64,000 nucleotides of DNA, taken from the NCBI GenBank assembly GCA_963930775.1, contig OZ005704.1, forward strand, positions 1,488,001 to 1,552,000, given 5' to 3'. Source of the DNA: Cliona cf. orientalis (Eukaryota > Porifera > Demospongiae > Clionaida > Clionaidae). Positions 1 to 13,500 of the stretch are shown in pieces. The translations under genes were made by a program, and so were the position numbers. Position 1 is the first letter of the stretch. Every line of letters begins with the position of its first letter. The notes beneath the pieces are model-generated. The model ran no database searches. It saw nothing but the letters and a program-made list of their open reading frames with translations, and was not told the origin of the DNA.

Positions 1-169
1 GATTTTAAGTGCAGTTCAGTTTTAGTAATTTTTGTATGTGAAGCAGACAATAATTATTATACATGAAGTATCGCATAAAGATTCTCAATTTGCCAGATTT
101 TTACCTCCATAATTATGGTTTTACACCCTATTTTGGAAAAAAATTATTATACTGAATGTATCTGTGCAG

Positions 170-1254
<1,085 letters not shown>

Positions 1255-1506
1255 TTAAGGCACATTGTTTATTTATTTGAATTAATTTTTATACATGAAT
1301 TCTCGTTGGATTTCCGTTTTCATCAGTGATTATTATTCATCTTTATTATTAGACATTCAAAGTGAACAGCTAACAATTGCAATAATTAGTGCACATGGAT
1401 TAAAAAGAAAACATAAAACTGAACAATCAATGGATGATGATAAAAATAATTGATATAATACAGATTCTATAAATAGTTTAATTATGCATACAAAAAGTAT
1501 TAAAAA
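1255..1506. other. Convergent 3' spacer
   Basis: AT-rich spacer of about 250 bp between two genes that converge tail to tail. TTTATT near 1268-1273 could be the minus-strand AATAAA poly(A) signal of the large membrane gene. I see no ORF or RNA gene in it. Confidence 0.5.
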
Positions 1507-4500
1507 TTAGATTGTAGTGAATTGATCATAAGTGTTGACAATGCGACCGTTGCTCGACTGCCGTTGGGGGCGCTGTCTCTCTTGGCTCATTCTATCGTAG
1601 CCCAAACCGGAGTTCTGGCTTGCTCTCTCCTGATTTAGCTGCATCTGGGCTTCATACTTCATGGCCTCTTGAAGCACTCGGCTGCTGCCTTGGCTCTTCT
1701 CCACCTGTTCATCGATGTCGACTTCTCTGTAACGAGTGGAACCATAGTCCTTAGCAATCATGGCCGCTCGCTGGTTTTGCTGAAGTATACGTCGTCTCTC
1801 TTCTTCTGCCGTTTTCTTCATCAGTATCTCCCTTTGTTTCTGCAGTTCTCTCTCCTTGGCTTGCTGTCGGGTGATCTTTCCCACATATCTAGGGGAGCCT
1901 CGTCCGAGGTCGTAGAGTGGGATGTCTCGCTCGGGTATGTCATCGTGATGATTTCCAATCGCATTTCTGTTTGAGATTATCATTCCGTCTTGACTGGATT
2001 GGCTCCACCCATTTTCTCCTCGTCTCATACCCGATTTCTTCCTCAGTCCTCTTTGTCGTTGCAGCTGGCTGGAGTTGCTTGAATCCAGATCAGCCGATGG
2101 GAACATAAAGGAGGTCTCGTCGACCTCTACTGAACTACCGGAACTATCATCTCTGCCGTTGAACATTTCTTGTCTAGAGTTTCTCCGCTGACCACCGTTG
2201 TATAGTCCGTCCTCCATTGGGTCGCTCTGCTCGGGAACTGGGGGTAATTTTATGGGGTAGCCCTGCGATAGAGGATTGTGGTTGTGGTCGTGCCTGCTTC
2301 TTCTACTCCCACCGCTTCCCTTTCTCGGCTGATCGATCACTCCTGGGAAGGCGTCTGGCATGATCATTCCTCCACCCGAGCTGCCGCTGATGTTGAAAGG
2401 ACTATCCACAGGTATTCCTGGGTTGAAAGCCGAAGGCATGACGGGAGGGGGCATGCTTGGAAAGAAGTTGTTTCCGTCACTTCCAGATCCTATATGATCG
2501 GCTGGCGAGAGCTGAGACTGTGGAGTGAGTCCGAGGGAGAGGTAGGCCTGAGTTGGGTCATCGTTGAACGGCAGGTCAAAGTAGTCGTCTTCGATGTCGT
2601 ACGGACTCGTGCTGTTGCCTGATTTGCTGGTGAGTGTGGTCCCTGTGAAGGTCGTACCAGTTCCATGGTAGGGAGGAGGAGGGTGATCCAAGGTAGACTC
2701 AGAATATTGCTGTGGGTGTAAGAAGTGTATAATTTGTAATGATGACAACTCTGGAGACCTTTGACCCAAGAGGAGGCCATGAAGGGGTTAAAATTTGAAG
2801 ATCAAAATGTCATTATGTATTACCCAGCTAAGGCTATAGAAATAAGTAAATTTTACTACATGCTGCAAACTTACAAATTGCTTTCCTCTGATGGGTGCCT
2901 GTCTTCCTGGTTCAGGTGGCTCTCTGATGAGTGGCTTCATCGATGAGCCGCTCATGATTGCATCCTCAGTGGTGAGGTCTCCCTGGTAGATTTGGTGATT
3001 GGGTACAAGGTTCATTGACTCGGCCATGAAGATACCGGAATTTATGGAGTCCATCGGAACAAGATCACAGTGTGCAGGACTCTTCTCCTAATGGTATGAG
3101 ATACAATGTCAAGTGAAATTAAATATTTATGTGCTAAATTTGTGGAATACTTAATTAAATTTGTAATTAATAGCTACTGGCCTCAAAGCTAGTACACCCT
3201 TCTTTAGTGATGTCAGTTGTTATTATAGTGTCCTAGGCAAGCGTCCATTCCCAGGTAAGTGCCCATAAATTTCAAAGGTCAATGTAGCATCTCATTTTAC
3301 AATAGCTACTATGTCCACTGCATGATAACTACTCTTAAACTGACTGGGTATGATGTACTACATACCACTCCCTCTTCTTCTGAGAAGAAGTATCCATTGC
3401 TGTTTCTTCTTGCTGAAGTAGTATGATTGGAGTGAGGTCTGTATATTCCCCTCTTTCGATATCGTTTCCTGACAAATCCCACCACAAAGATCACCACGAC
3501 AACTGCTAAAGCAACGGCAACCACTCCGAGGACAGCTCCAACAATAGCAACTGAAGATCCACCACTGGGTGCAGATGTACTCCCAACAGTGGTAGTAGTT
3601 ATAGCTGGAGATGATTGAGAGTCACTGGTAGTAGAAGTTGTAGATTCTTTTACACTGCTTGTTGCTTCTGTTGATGTAGCATTCTGTGTGGTAGCTGTAT
3701 CTGGTTTTGTAGAGTCAGTCTCTTGTGTGGTAGTTGACTTTTCTGTAATAATTGGCTCTTGTGTGGTAGTCAGAGGTTCTGTTACAGTAGTAGTCTCTTC
3801 AGTAGTAATGGGCTCTTCAGTGGTAGGCTGTGTAGTTATTGGAGACTGTGTGGTGGTTGGAGTCTGTGTGGTGATTGACATTTCTGTAGTAGTTGAAGAC
3901 TCAGTGGTGGTCGGAGATTCTGTGGTGGTTGGAGCCTCTGTTGGAATTTCTGTAGTGGTAGGAGCTTCTGTGGTAGTTGGAGATTCAGTGCTAGTCACAG
4001 CTTCCGTAGTTGCTGGAGCCTCTGTAGTAGTCACCTCCTCTGTGGTGGTTGGAGCCTCTGTTGTAGTCATCTCCTCTGTGGTGGTTGGAGCCTCTGTTGT
4101 AGTCATCTCCTCTGTGGTGGTTGGAGCCTCTGTTGTAGTCATCTCCTCTGTGGTAGTTGGAGCCTCTGTTGTAGTCATCTCCTCTGTGGTAGTTGGAGCC
4201 TCTGTTGTAGTCATCTCCTCTGTGGTGGTTGGAGCCTCCGTACTAGTCGCCTCCTCTGTGGTAGTTGGAGCCGCTGTAGTCACCTCCTCTGTGGTAGTTG
4301 GAGCCTCTGTAGTCACCTCCTCTGTGGTGGTTGGAACCTCCGTAGTAGTCACCTCCTCTGTGGTGGTTGGAGCCTCCGTACTAGTCACCTCCTCTGTAGT
4401 GGTTGGAGCCTCAGTACTAGTCACCTCCTCTGTGGTAGTTGGAGCCGCTGTACTAGTCACCTCCTCTGTGGTAGTTGGAGCCTCTGTAGTCACCTCCTCT

Positions 4501-7500
4501 GTGGTAGTTGGAGCCTCAGTACTAGTCACCTCCTCTGTGGTAGTTGGAGCCGCTGTACTAGTCACCTCCTCTGTGGTAGTTGGAGCCTCTGTAGTCACCT
4601 CCTCTGTGGTAGTTGGAGCCTCTGTAGTCACCTCCTCTGTGGTAGTTGGAGACTCCGTACTAGTCACCTCCTCTGTGGTAGTTGGAGACTCTGTACTAGT
4701 CATCTCCTCTGTGGTAGTTGGTGCCTCCGTACTAGTCACCTCCTCTGTAGTGATTGGAGCCTCCGTACTAGTCACCTCCTCTGTGGTAGTTGGAGCCTCT
4801 GTAGTCACCTCCTCTGTGGTAGTTGGAGCCTCTGTAGTCACCTCCTCTGTGGTAGTTGGAGATTCTGTACTAGTCACCTCCTCTGTGGTGGTTGGAGACT
4901 CTGTACTAGTCACCTCCTCTGTCGTAGTTGGAGCCTCCGTACTAGTCACCTCCTCTGTGGTAGTTGGAGCCTCCGTACTAGTCACCTCCTCTGTAGTGGT
5001 TGGAGCCTCTGTAGTAATTGCAGCTTCTGTAGTGGTTGCAGCCTCTGTGGTAGTTGGAGACTCTGTAGTAGTTATCTCCTCCGTGGTAGTCACAGCTTCA
5101 GTGGTAGTTGGAGCCTCTGTAGTTATAGGAGCCAGTGTGGCCTCTGTGGTTGTTGGAGCCTCAGTAGTAATCGGAGTTGGTATGCAAGACTCTATTGCAC
5201 CTGACACGATGGTGGTGTTCACTGTCTGTATATCAAGGCTACTAGGATCTACTTCTTGATTTGCATCATTTTGAAGACTAACCTGAACTGATAGAAGCAC
5301 TACTAAAGTGAAGTTCTCTGTTTGAAAAGTTGAATTCACCAGAGCCATGAATATGACATTTTCCCTCTCTCTAGATAGTGGTGCTATTATAGTTCCTCCA
5401 TACATTCCATTGATTCCATTCTTTCGAGCTATTACTTCTTCATCAACAAATGTAGAATCAAATTCCTCTTGAAATGATACATTCTTGTGTGAGAAGTCAA
5501 GATAAATTTGAACCACATTCATAAACTCAAGCGCAGTATTTAGAGGCTCTATTGTACCACTGATAAGAAACTGACAAGGAGCGGAGTTATCTTGTAAAGA
5601 GAAAGTATAAAATATCCCAGAAACTGTGAATGATAGGTCTAAGCTGTTCCGTTCAACTGTGAATATCTGAGAGATACTTGGATTTCCGATGTTGGTTACA
5701 GTGACTCCACCCTCGGTGAGCTCTGCTCCTTGAGGGGTGCTGAAGTTAAACACTTCTGAGGCTAGAAATTCTTGAAGTACAAATACATCCCTGAGATCTC
5801 TTTCACAGTCACCGTTTATATCCACTTCTCTAGGAATGGGGCAAGTCTGACGCTTGGAGCGTAATCTATTGTACTCGTATGGTGACATTTCGTCATAGTA
5901 GTCATAATCGTAGGATAGTGGAGCCTCACGCTTTGATATAGATGATGAATCAGACACTTGGATTTCAATTTGACCAGAAGGAGAGCTGCTTTGCATATTT
6001 ATGATGCTCGGGATGACACTTGTATTTGCAGTGTAGTCAATGCTAACGTTGAAACTTAGCTTTCCTGCTTGCTCAGCTCTAAATGTCACGACAGCCAGCT
6101 CTGCTAAATCACTCTCAGCCCCTGTGTTCAGTACTCCCCCAATAGTGATCACACCACGGTTGTTCACTGCCGATATGATTGTTCCATTCTTCCAGTTTTC
6201 ACCCTGGATAATGTCCACGATTTCCAACTGAGAATTGGGATCATACGCCAATTCTAGCTCATACACACCCACAGCCTCTTGAGCTGAATTCACGACGACA
6301 GAAATTTCAAACATGTTGCCAGTTTTCACTTGTGTCTCCATGGGCTTGAGTCCCACCTCTCCTTGGCTGGGATTTAGGCTGACATTATAATATGTCTCGT
6401 ATGTGACATTATCTGTAGCAGATGCTATTAAACTGACTTCAGTGAGTGGATTTTTCAGCAGCTTAACAATGCTGGTATTTTTCTCAATATACAGAGTATC
6501 TGAATCAACTGTGGAGAATGTTATCAATCGAGGGTAGATTGGACTGCCATCTTGATCAAACAATGTGGTTAAAATAGTGCCATCTGTGAGAATTGCAGTA
6601 CAGTCGGCAAAGAGTGGCTCGTTCAATTCAGCAGATGTGCTTGAGAGAGTGATGCTAGTAATGCTACTAACTTCAACTGGATTGCTGTCAACAATGACAT
6701 CAAGAATGTCAGACTTGATGCTGTTATTCACCATTGTTGCTTGAAGTGAAATGTTATCTGTATCTATCCCTGAACCAAGTGAGTTTATATCGAGCTGATT
6801 AATGTTGATTATAACTATGTCAGAATTATTACTGACAACATCCACTCTCAATAGTTCAGGTGGGACTACCTCTGTTGTTCCATCTGTGAAGCTAATTGCT
6901 GCTCTGAGCATTGCTTGCTGGTAAATATCACTTGATCCGATTTGATTTAGCTGAGATATCACTGCATTATCACTCCCTCTATAGGCGGTCAGTATGAATG
7001 AATCAGATACTGTTCTCTTTACTGTAATTACATGTTCAGTAGCAAGATTTAATGTTGCAAACGTAATCTTTATGGTTGCATTTCCACCCATAATTCCATT
7101 TGTCTCTACTCTCCTTGTTGATCCTAGGTGATCAGCAAGCCTCACTAAAGCTTTGGAGTTGTCAAGAACCTCAAATGTCACATTTTCATGACTTGTGATG
7201 TTGCTCATAAATCCATCACTATAGGTGAGGTACACTTCGAGCAAGATATAATCAGGAGTTTCAAAGAATGTAGCTGCATCGTCAGAAGCAGTTAAGTAAT
7301 TTGAGGTTCCTTTTATAATGAGAATAGGGGCTTCAGTACTTTCACTGTACATGAATGAATCATTGGCTATGAAAGTGATATTTTCACATTCTTGAAGAGA
7401 TTCTAATTGCCACAAAATGCTGATATCGAAATAATTTATAGGACTGGAAATCTCATAGCTACTGCCACTTGGTGGTGTGGTCTGCTGTAGTGCATCATCC

Positions 7501-10500
7501 AGCCCTGGACCGGTAACAGCTATCTCCAAGGCATCATACTCTTCTGTGAGCAGCATTCTAGAATTATCGCTGAACTGGACAACTGGTACAATGTTCAACT
7601 TCGATCCTATAACATCAAATTCCTCCAGAAGTGTAATTGTTGCTTCACCCATATCAATCATTTCGTCTGGGATTTCGACACTGATTCCGCTGAAGGCAAA
7701 GATATCAAGGCATTCTGCTTCCACTGCATCGTTAGTGACATTGATCTCTACACCATATATTTCATCCAGTGTGGATACATATAGTGTAGTTATTCCAACA
7801 TCGATTCCTTCAACAAAGTAGCCATCTTCTGTTAGTTGTGCAATGCTCTCATTGCTCACACTTAGATAGGGCCGCAGTAAAGATGTGATATAAATTGTAG
7901 CGGTTGTGGTATCTGTTGATATTGTGGTCATAATGGCGAAGCTTGACTGCTGATAAAGGGTTGATCCATTTTCACACGTTGCCTCAGTTTCAATGGCGTT
8001 CAAAGTGTTATCTGCAAGAGTGATGTTGACTTCTTGTGAAGGTAACCACACTTTGAATGGAATGGTTCCGTTTGCTGCAAGAGATGACATCGTAGTTATT
8101 GTAATGCTAACCTCATCTCCTCCAAACATTTCAGAACCATCAAAATAGACATGCCTACAGTTCATATCAACTTTGATGATGTTCTCATTTTCAGACGAGC
8201 AAGTGGTATCGGTCGAAAGCAGATCGAGTTCACCGCTCATAACATTGAACCCATAAACACTCATATCTATTTCATCCACTTCCATTGTTAGTGTAGCTGT
8301 ATTGACAATTTCATTTTGGCTCGTACATGCAAATACTCCTGCATATTGCCTTGTTTCAATATGTGCCCTTCCTGTCATACTGTTCTCTCCATCTCGATTC
8401 AGTGATTGCACATATTTAATATTACGTTCCTCAACTAAATCACTGCCATTTGTAAGGACTAGCTTAAAAGTTTCACACTGAATATCGATATTGTCGCTGA
8501 TTTGATCTTCTTGGCGAATAAAAATAATGAGATCAGCAAGAGACTCAGTGAAGTTTATCTGATTAGTGTTGGTGCGATCATAGATTCTGAATCCCGTAAG
8601 TGATATTCTGTTGCTATCTGATGGATGCTCTCTAGGCAGAAGGCTCCAGGTGAAGTTGGACTCTGCACCCCTTAGTTCAGCAGCTGATCCCAGTACCCGA
8701 CAGTCGAGGCTGAACCCTGCTAGCCGTCTGTCAAATGAAGCATAAATTGGCACCCTGAACTCTTCACCGGGAAGAAGCGAGCGCTTTGGTGGAATCATAA
8801 ACACAGCAGTGTCGATTTGGGTCCGGCCGGTTGGCATTAAGGATACTGACCCTAGTTCAAATATATTTTCTTCGACCATTATTTTAATATTGGCCATAGT
8901 AATTCCACTCTCTGTAAACCACTGTTCTGGAATATCCAAAAGTGCTGTACTTGTTCCACATGGTGCTGAGATACTGCAGTTCGTTTCACTTATTGTGTCA
9001 TCTGTGAGACTTGTAAGGATTACTTCACAACCTGAATCTATATCAATGTTTGAATTGAACGAACTATCCCTCACTTGAAAGGCAACGGACACAGTAGGAT
9101 CATCTGACCACACCTCCCTGTTAGATACAAAGCCTATCAAATTATCTATTGGATCTGCATCAAGGTAATACATATTCGACTGTCCACTGAAACGGCCAAG
9201 CATTGCGTTCACAGCACCTGATCTACTCAACTGGCCACTCTGACCAATAAATTTGCCGAACATTATATTGTACGTTAGACCATATTCGTCTGAGTCATCA
9301 CGTGTGATGTCCTCATCTAAGATGAATCCTAGGCCTTCGGTGTCCACCTGAATTGGTGCCAGTGGTGTCTCACAAGATGGAAGGACGGTTGGAGTGGGTA
9401 AGAAAGCTGGCGTCGGAGTAGGAGTGGGAGAGAACATTGTGGAGGTGGGAATTGGTGTTGACGAGAACACTGGAGTAGATATGATGCTAGAGACTGCAGT
9501 TGGTGCAGATGTAAGAAATGTTGATATGAAAGTCTCCGAAGAACTGGCGATTGCTGACATGGAGCTAACAGCGAGAGATGGAGTTGGCGTGGATATCACA
9601 AGAGATGGTATAGTTATTGAACTTGAGGGGAAGGCGAATGTAGTCGGCTGTGGTGTGGATGTGACTGTAGGAGTACTTGATATGGTTGGAATTTCGCTTG
9701 TTTCTGAGAAAGGTTCTAATGATAGAGAATCTCCTGAACCAAAGTCCAGATCCCCAGAGCCTTCAGGAGTCATAGAGACAATTGGCGTACTACTACTTAA
9801 CACAGTGCTCCCTGTACTTGAAAATACTGGAGTCGTGGGGGCAATTGGTGTGCTACTGCTCATTATACGACCTGGTACACTTGATAATATCGGAGTCATG
9901 GAGACAGTTTGTGACGCAATTGGTGCACTAGATGCAACTGTTGTTTCTGCAATAGTTTGTGTGATGTCAATCAGACTTGTGAGCATTCCTGAAGAAGTGA
10001 AGGGTTGTGACATCAATTGAGTTTCTACAGATGCTAAAGAAATAGTAGTTGGTTCAGGAGAGGCACTCGCTGATGTTTCTTCTAAGCTCACGATCATGGT
10101 GGCAGCTGAGGTGCTTGGTGAGATTTCTAGTGTTGGTGTTGGTATGATTAGGCTTTGAATAGCTGTCGGCAGAGTAGTAGGGGTTGGTTCTATGGAAGAA
10201 GGAAGGAGTACAAGCACACTTCCTGTTGTCAAGGGTATTGATGATGTGATAATCATCTGCGAGGAACTTTCAGGTACAGTGGATGTTTCAGCAGCAGTGG
10301 TTGCTGAAGCGATTGTTGGCTGTGGGGTAGGTATGACTGTGTTCAGCATCATAACAGAAATCGGAAAGCTGACCGAGCCTAGAGCTGTTGTCGCTGGAAT
10401 GTTTGTTTCGGTAAGCGAAAGCAGGGGCATGCTGCCAGTTGTAAAGGGAGTTTGGGCTAAAGTTTCTGAAACTACTGGGGTTGCAATAGGTGGCAATGTG

Positions 10501-13500
10501 AGTAGTGTCGGGATGGGTGCTGCGCTGCTGATGGAGGAAGTTTGATTCACTACGTCCAAGGTTTCTGTAGCTGTAGACATTGATAGTGTTGGACTAGGCA
10601 ATGCAGTTGTATCCACTAATGCAAAGCTTGCTGTAGTCGGGATTGAGGGTAGCATTGTTGTGCTAACAACGGATGGAATCTGCTCAATGCTTTGAGTCGA
10701 ATCAACTAGAGGTGCAGAAACCTGGACCGTTTGCATACCGATTGTTGACGGTAATGGGGTCATTGAAACTATCCTAGAGCTTTCCATATCCAATTCCGTT
10801 GTGAATATTGGTACAGCCGATGTAGTAACAATAGGAATTGAAACTGAGGGAACGTTTGTGGCAGACTGATCAACAAGATTTGTAGGTGCTGCAGTAGGCT
10901 CAAGCACTAAACTACTTTGACTTGAAGGCTCTGGAGTTCTAGAGAGACTCACAAAATCATCAGAGCTAGTGTCACTAGATGAAGTAGCAATGCTGGGCTC
11001 CACGGATTGTGCAGATGTAGCAACTGCACTGGTATCACTAGATTCAGAGGTTGTTCTGATGGGGGCAGATACTGGCTCAGGTGAAGAGGAAGGAGACTCT
11101 TGCAGTACTATTGAAGAGGTCAAAATTGCAGCTCTTGTGCTAACGCTCGTGGGGCTGATGCTTTCTGGTTGGACCGTGGCAGCCACTGAAACTGCAGCTG
11201 AAGGTTGAACTGTAATGGTCAGGCTCACATCTCGTACTAGTGTAGCAGGCACTTGGGATGTCATGGATGTTGGGGCTATAAAAGTGGTGGTTGTTTCTTC
11301 TTCTGCTTGACTTGTCATTACTCCAACATCTTGTGATGTTGTTGTTGCTTGAATATTTGTTGGAGATACAGCTTCACTTGCGGTCATCACCAAGCTTTCT
11401 TGCACAACAGCGCTAGTTGTTTGTACCACTTGTTGCTCGGTAGAGCTTGTGGTTACCCCTTGGTCTTGGAATGAGCTTGAAGAAGCCTCTACTTGAGTAC
11501 TGTTCCCCATCGTTACTGTAGTTGATGGTGTAGGTGTTGAAGGAACCATAGTGGAGGCTGGAATTCCACCGCTAAACACAGACATGAATGCTCCGGCTGT
11601 TATTGAAGGTGCCTGAGGAGCTGCAATACTAGTCGATGGTTCAATAAATACCGCTGTAGTCATTGGATTACTTGGGATGGTGCTTGTGAAGCTACTAAGC
11701 ATATTGTCAGTTGTGGCCGGTTGGTCTGTTGCAGGTGTTGACTCTGGCTCAGTGACAGGTTGCATAGTGGAAGTGGAAGGGGCAATGGGCATTGTAGCTG
11801 ATGATACGAAGGTCATGGTAGTTGGAATGTTGATGCTCATTGTAGCCGACTGTAGCAGTATCATACTTGTCATAAATGGCACTACAGTATCGACTTCAGT
11901 CATTTCAGCAGATGTACTCATTGCCACGGAAACAAACATGTTTGAATTTCCTAGGTTATTGTCCACACTTGAAGTTGTGGGCATGGAGGGGACCAAGGCA
12001 GTATTGATTTCGGTCATTTCAGCAGATGTGCTCATTACCATGGCAACAGCAGATGTACTCATCACCATGAAAACAAACGTGTTCGAATTTCTCTCCACAT
12101 TTGAAGTGGTGGCCATGGAGGGGACCAAGGCTGTGGGGACTGTTGATGATGGCATGAGTAACTCACTCATTGACATTCCACTACCTTCATCTTCCATCAT
12201 CATCCCTGCAGTTTCAGGGCAGATAGTGGTGCAAGATTGTTCAAGGTCGAGGCAATAATTAGGACAGATTTCAATATCACTAATAGCAAAGTTTGTTGTC
12301 CCAGAGTTGACGAAGTCGCTCATGATGAGTCGCACTCTACTGGTATTGTAGTAGGTCTCAAACGGCGTCATATCTTCACTCGGTAGAGGCCTTGCATTAC
12401 TTTCAGTACCAGCAAGCTGCAAGTAGGGGGAGTATGTGAATGATCAATTAGGCGTCATGTAAATCTTAAGCACATCATTAAATGTGTGTAGTGGTATGTA
12501 GTGCTCACCAAGAATGTGAGGGTTGTAGCAGATGTATAGTGAAGGCAGTTGACTTCAAACGATCCTTTTAACCTGGAAAACAAAGGAAAGATTGGTGATT
12601 AAAGTTTTAATTATCAAAAAAAGCTTTCGGCTGTTGCAAAATTTCAAGAATGTAGGTTATATGAACTTACTGATCATCATTTCCCATGCCAAATGACTGC
12701 GTGCAGTCTTGAGCAAAGTATTGAAGGTCCCTCCAGTCTGAAATTTGCTCACTGTAGTACTGCAAGGTGGTCTTGACTGGAAGGTTGGAACTGAATGTGA
12801 TGAAGATCTTGGAGAGACTGACAGCAGGACTGAGACCAACCACTAGGCTCACTGGACTCTCATGATCGTCAGATTGCCACATTGTGGTGGTTGAGGTGTC
12901 TGTTGAGAACTCAGCTGCACGTGCATTCATATCATACCTGTATTGAATAATATCACTGGATCATGTATTGTGTACCAATAATCCTAGTTCTAGTTAGCAG
13001 GCCTTTCCTAGCTTAGCCGATCTGTAGTGCTCTACGTATGTGTAGTACAGTTTGGCTGCTATCAACTCAAACATGAACGAATGTTAAGGCTCTATCCATA
13101 TTAGGCTAGACTTGAACTATCATTAAACCCTGTGTCTAAAAGAGAACTCAAGTTATGCATAGCAAACGTAGGGATCCCCATATATATCTGCATTAATTTT
13201 GAACGTCAGCGGTAACTGAGAGTGTCACATGTGACTTCCTGGTGTATGGACATGATACTCTTGAGCCTAGTGCATTCGTATGGAATGATATACTGTATCA
13301 AATGCTGTAACCAGTGTCACGTATTTAATTCAGCCATCCCGTAACTCGTATTATATTATGTATGTAGCCAAGTATTGCACTATATTATAGTACACCTTAA
13401 GTGGTGTGTGGGGTATGTTTAATGATCTAATGACAAATATGTAAACTATGAGGATCGAATACACCTAGGGTCTGCCCTGCAACCCCACACATGTTCAAAT

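Larger units (their letters stand above)
3366..12416 (-). other. 9,051-bp single coding exon of the giant membrane gene
   Basis: An open frame of 3,017 codons bounded by a good acceptor (TTGCAG before Leu-Ala-Gly) and donor (GTG|GTATGT). It encodes the end of the laminin-N-like domain through the membrane helix. All neighbouring genes have exons mostly under 400 bp, so this exon is exceptional in size. Its two low-complexity blocks (9,370-12,200 and 3,700-5,200) may have grown in place. Confidence 0.85.

Noticed and set aside
3700-5210. CRISPR-like regularly spaced repeat array
   Set aside because: Units are tandem and coding with no unique spacers, in an intron-bearing animal-type genome.
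3688-5259. A 523-codon open frame on the plus strand, Val/Ser-rich
   Set aside because: It is the antisense of the Thr/Glu/Pro minisatellite; codon bias of the repeat removes stops on both strands. It has no start context, domain or end beyond the repeat.
5745-6345. Bacterial cellulosome contamination as the source of the cohesin/dockerin signal
   Set aside because: The domains sit in one frame with a membrane helix and flanking spliced exons in phase, with AT-rich eukaryotic intron borders and the same base composition as neighbours.
9394-12258. Several plus-strand ORFs opposite the mucin region
   Set aside because: Shadows of Ser/Thr/Pro codons on the minus strand. The minus frame continues through conserved domains on both sides.
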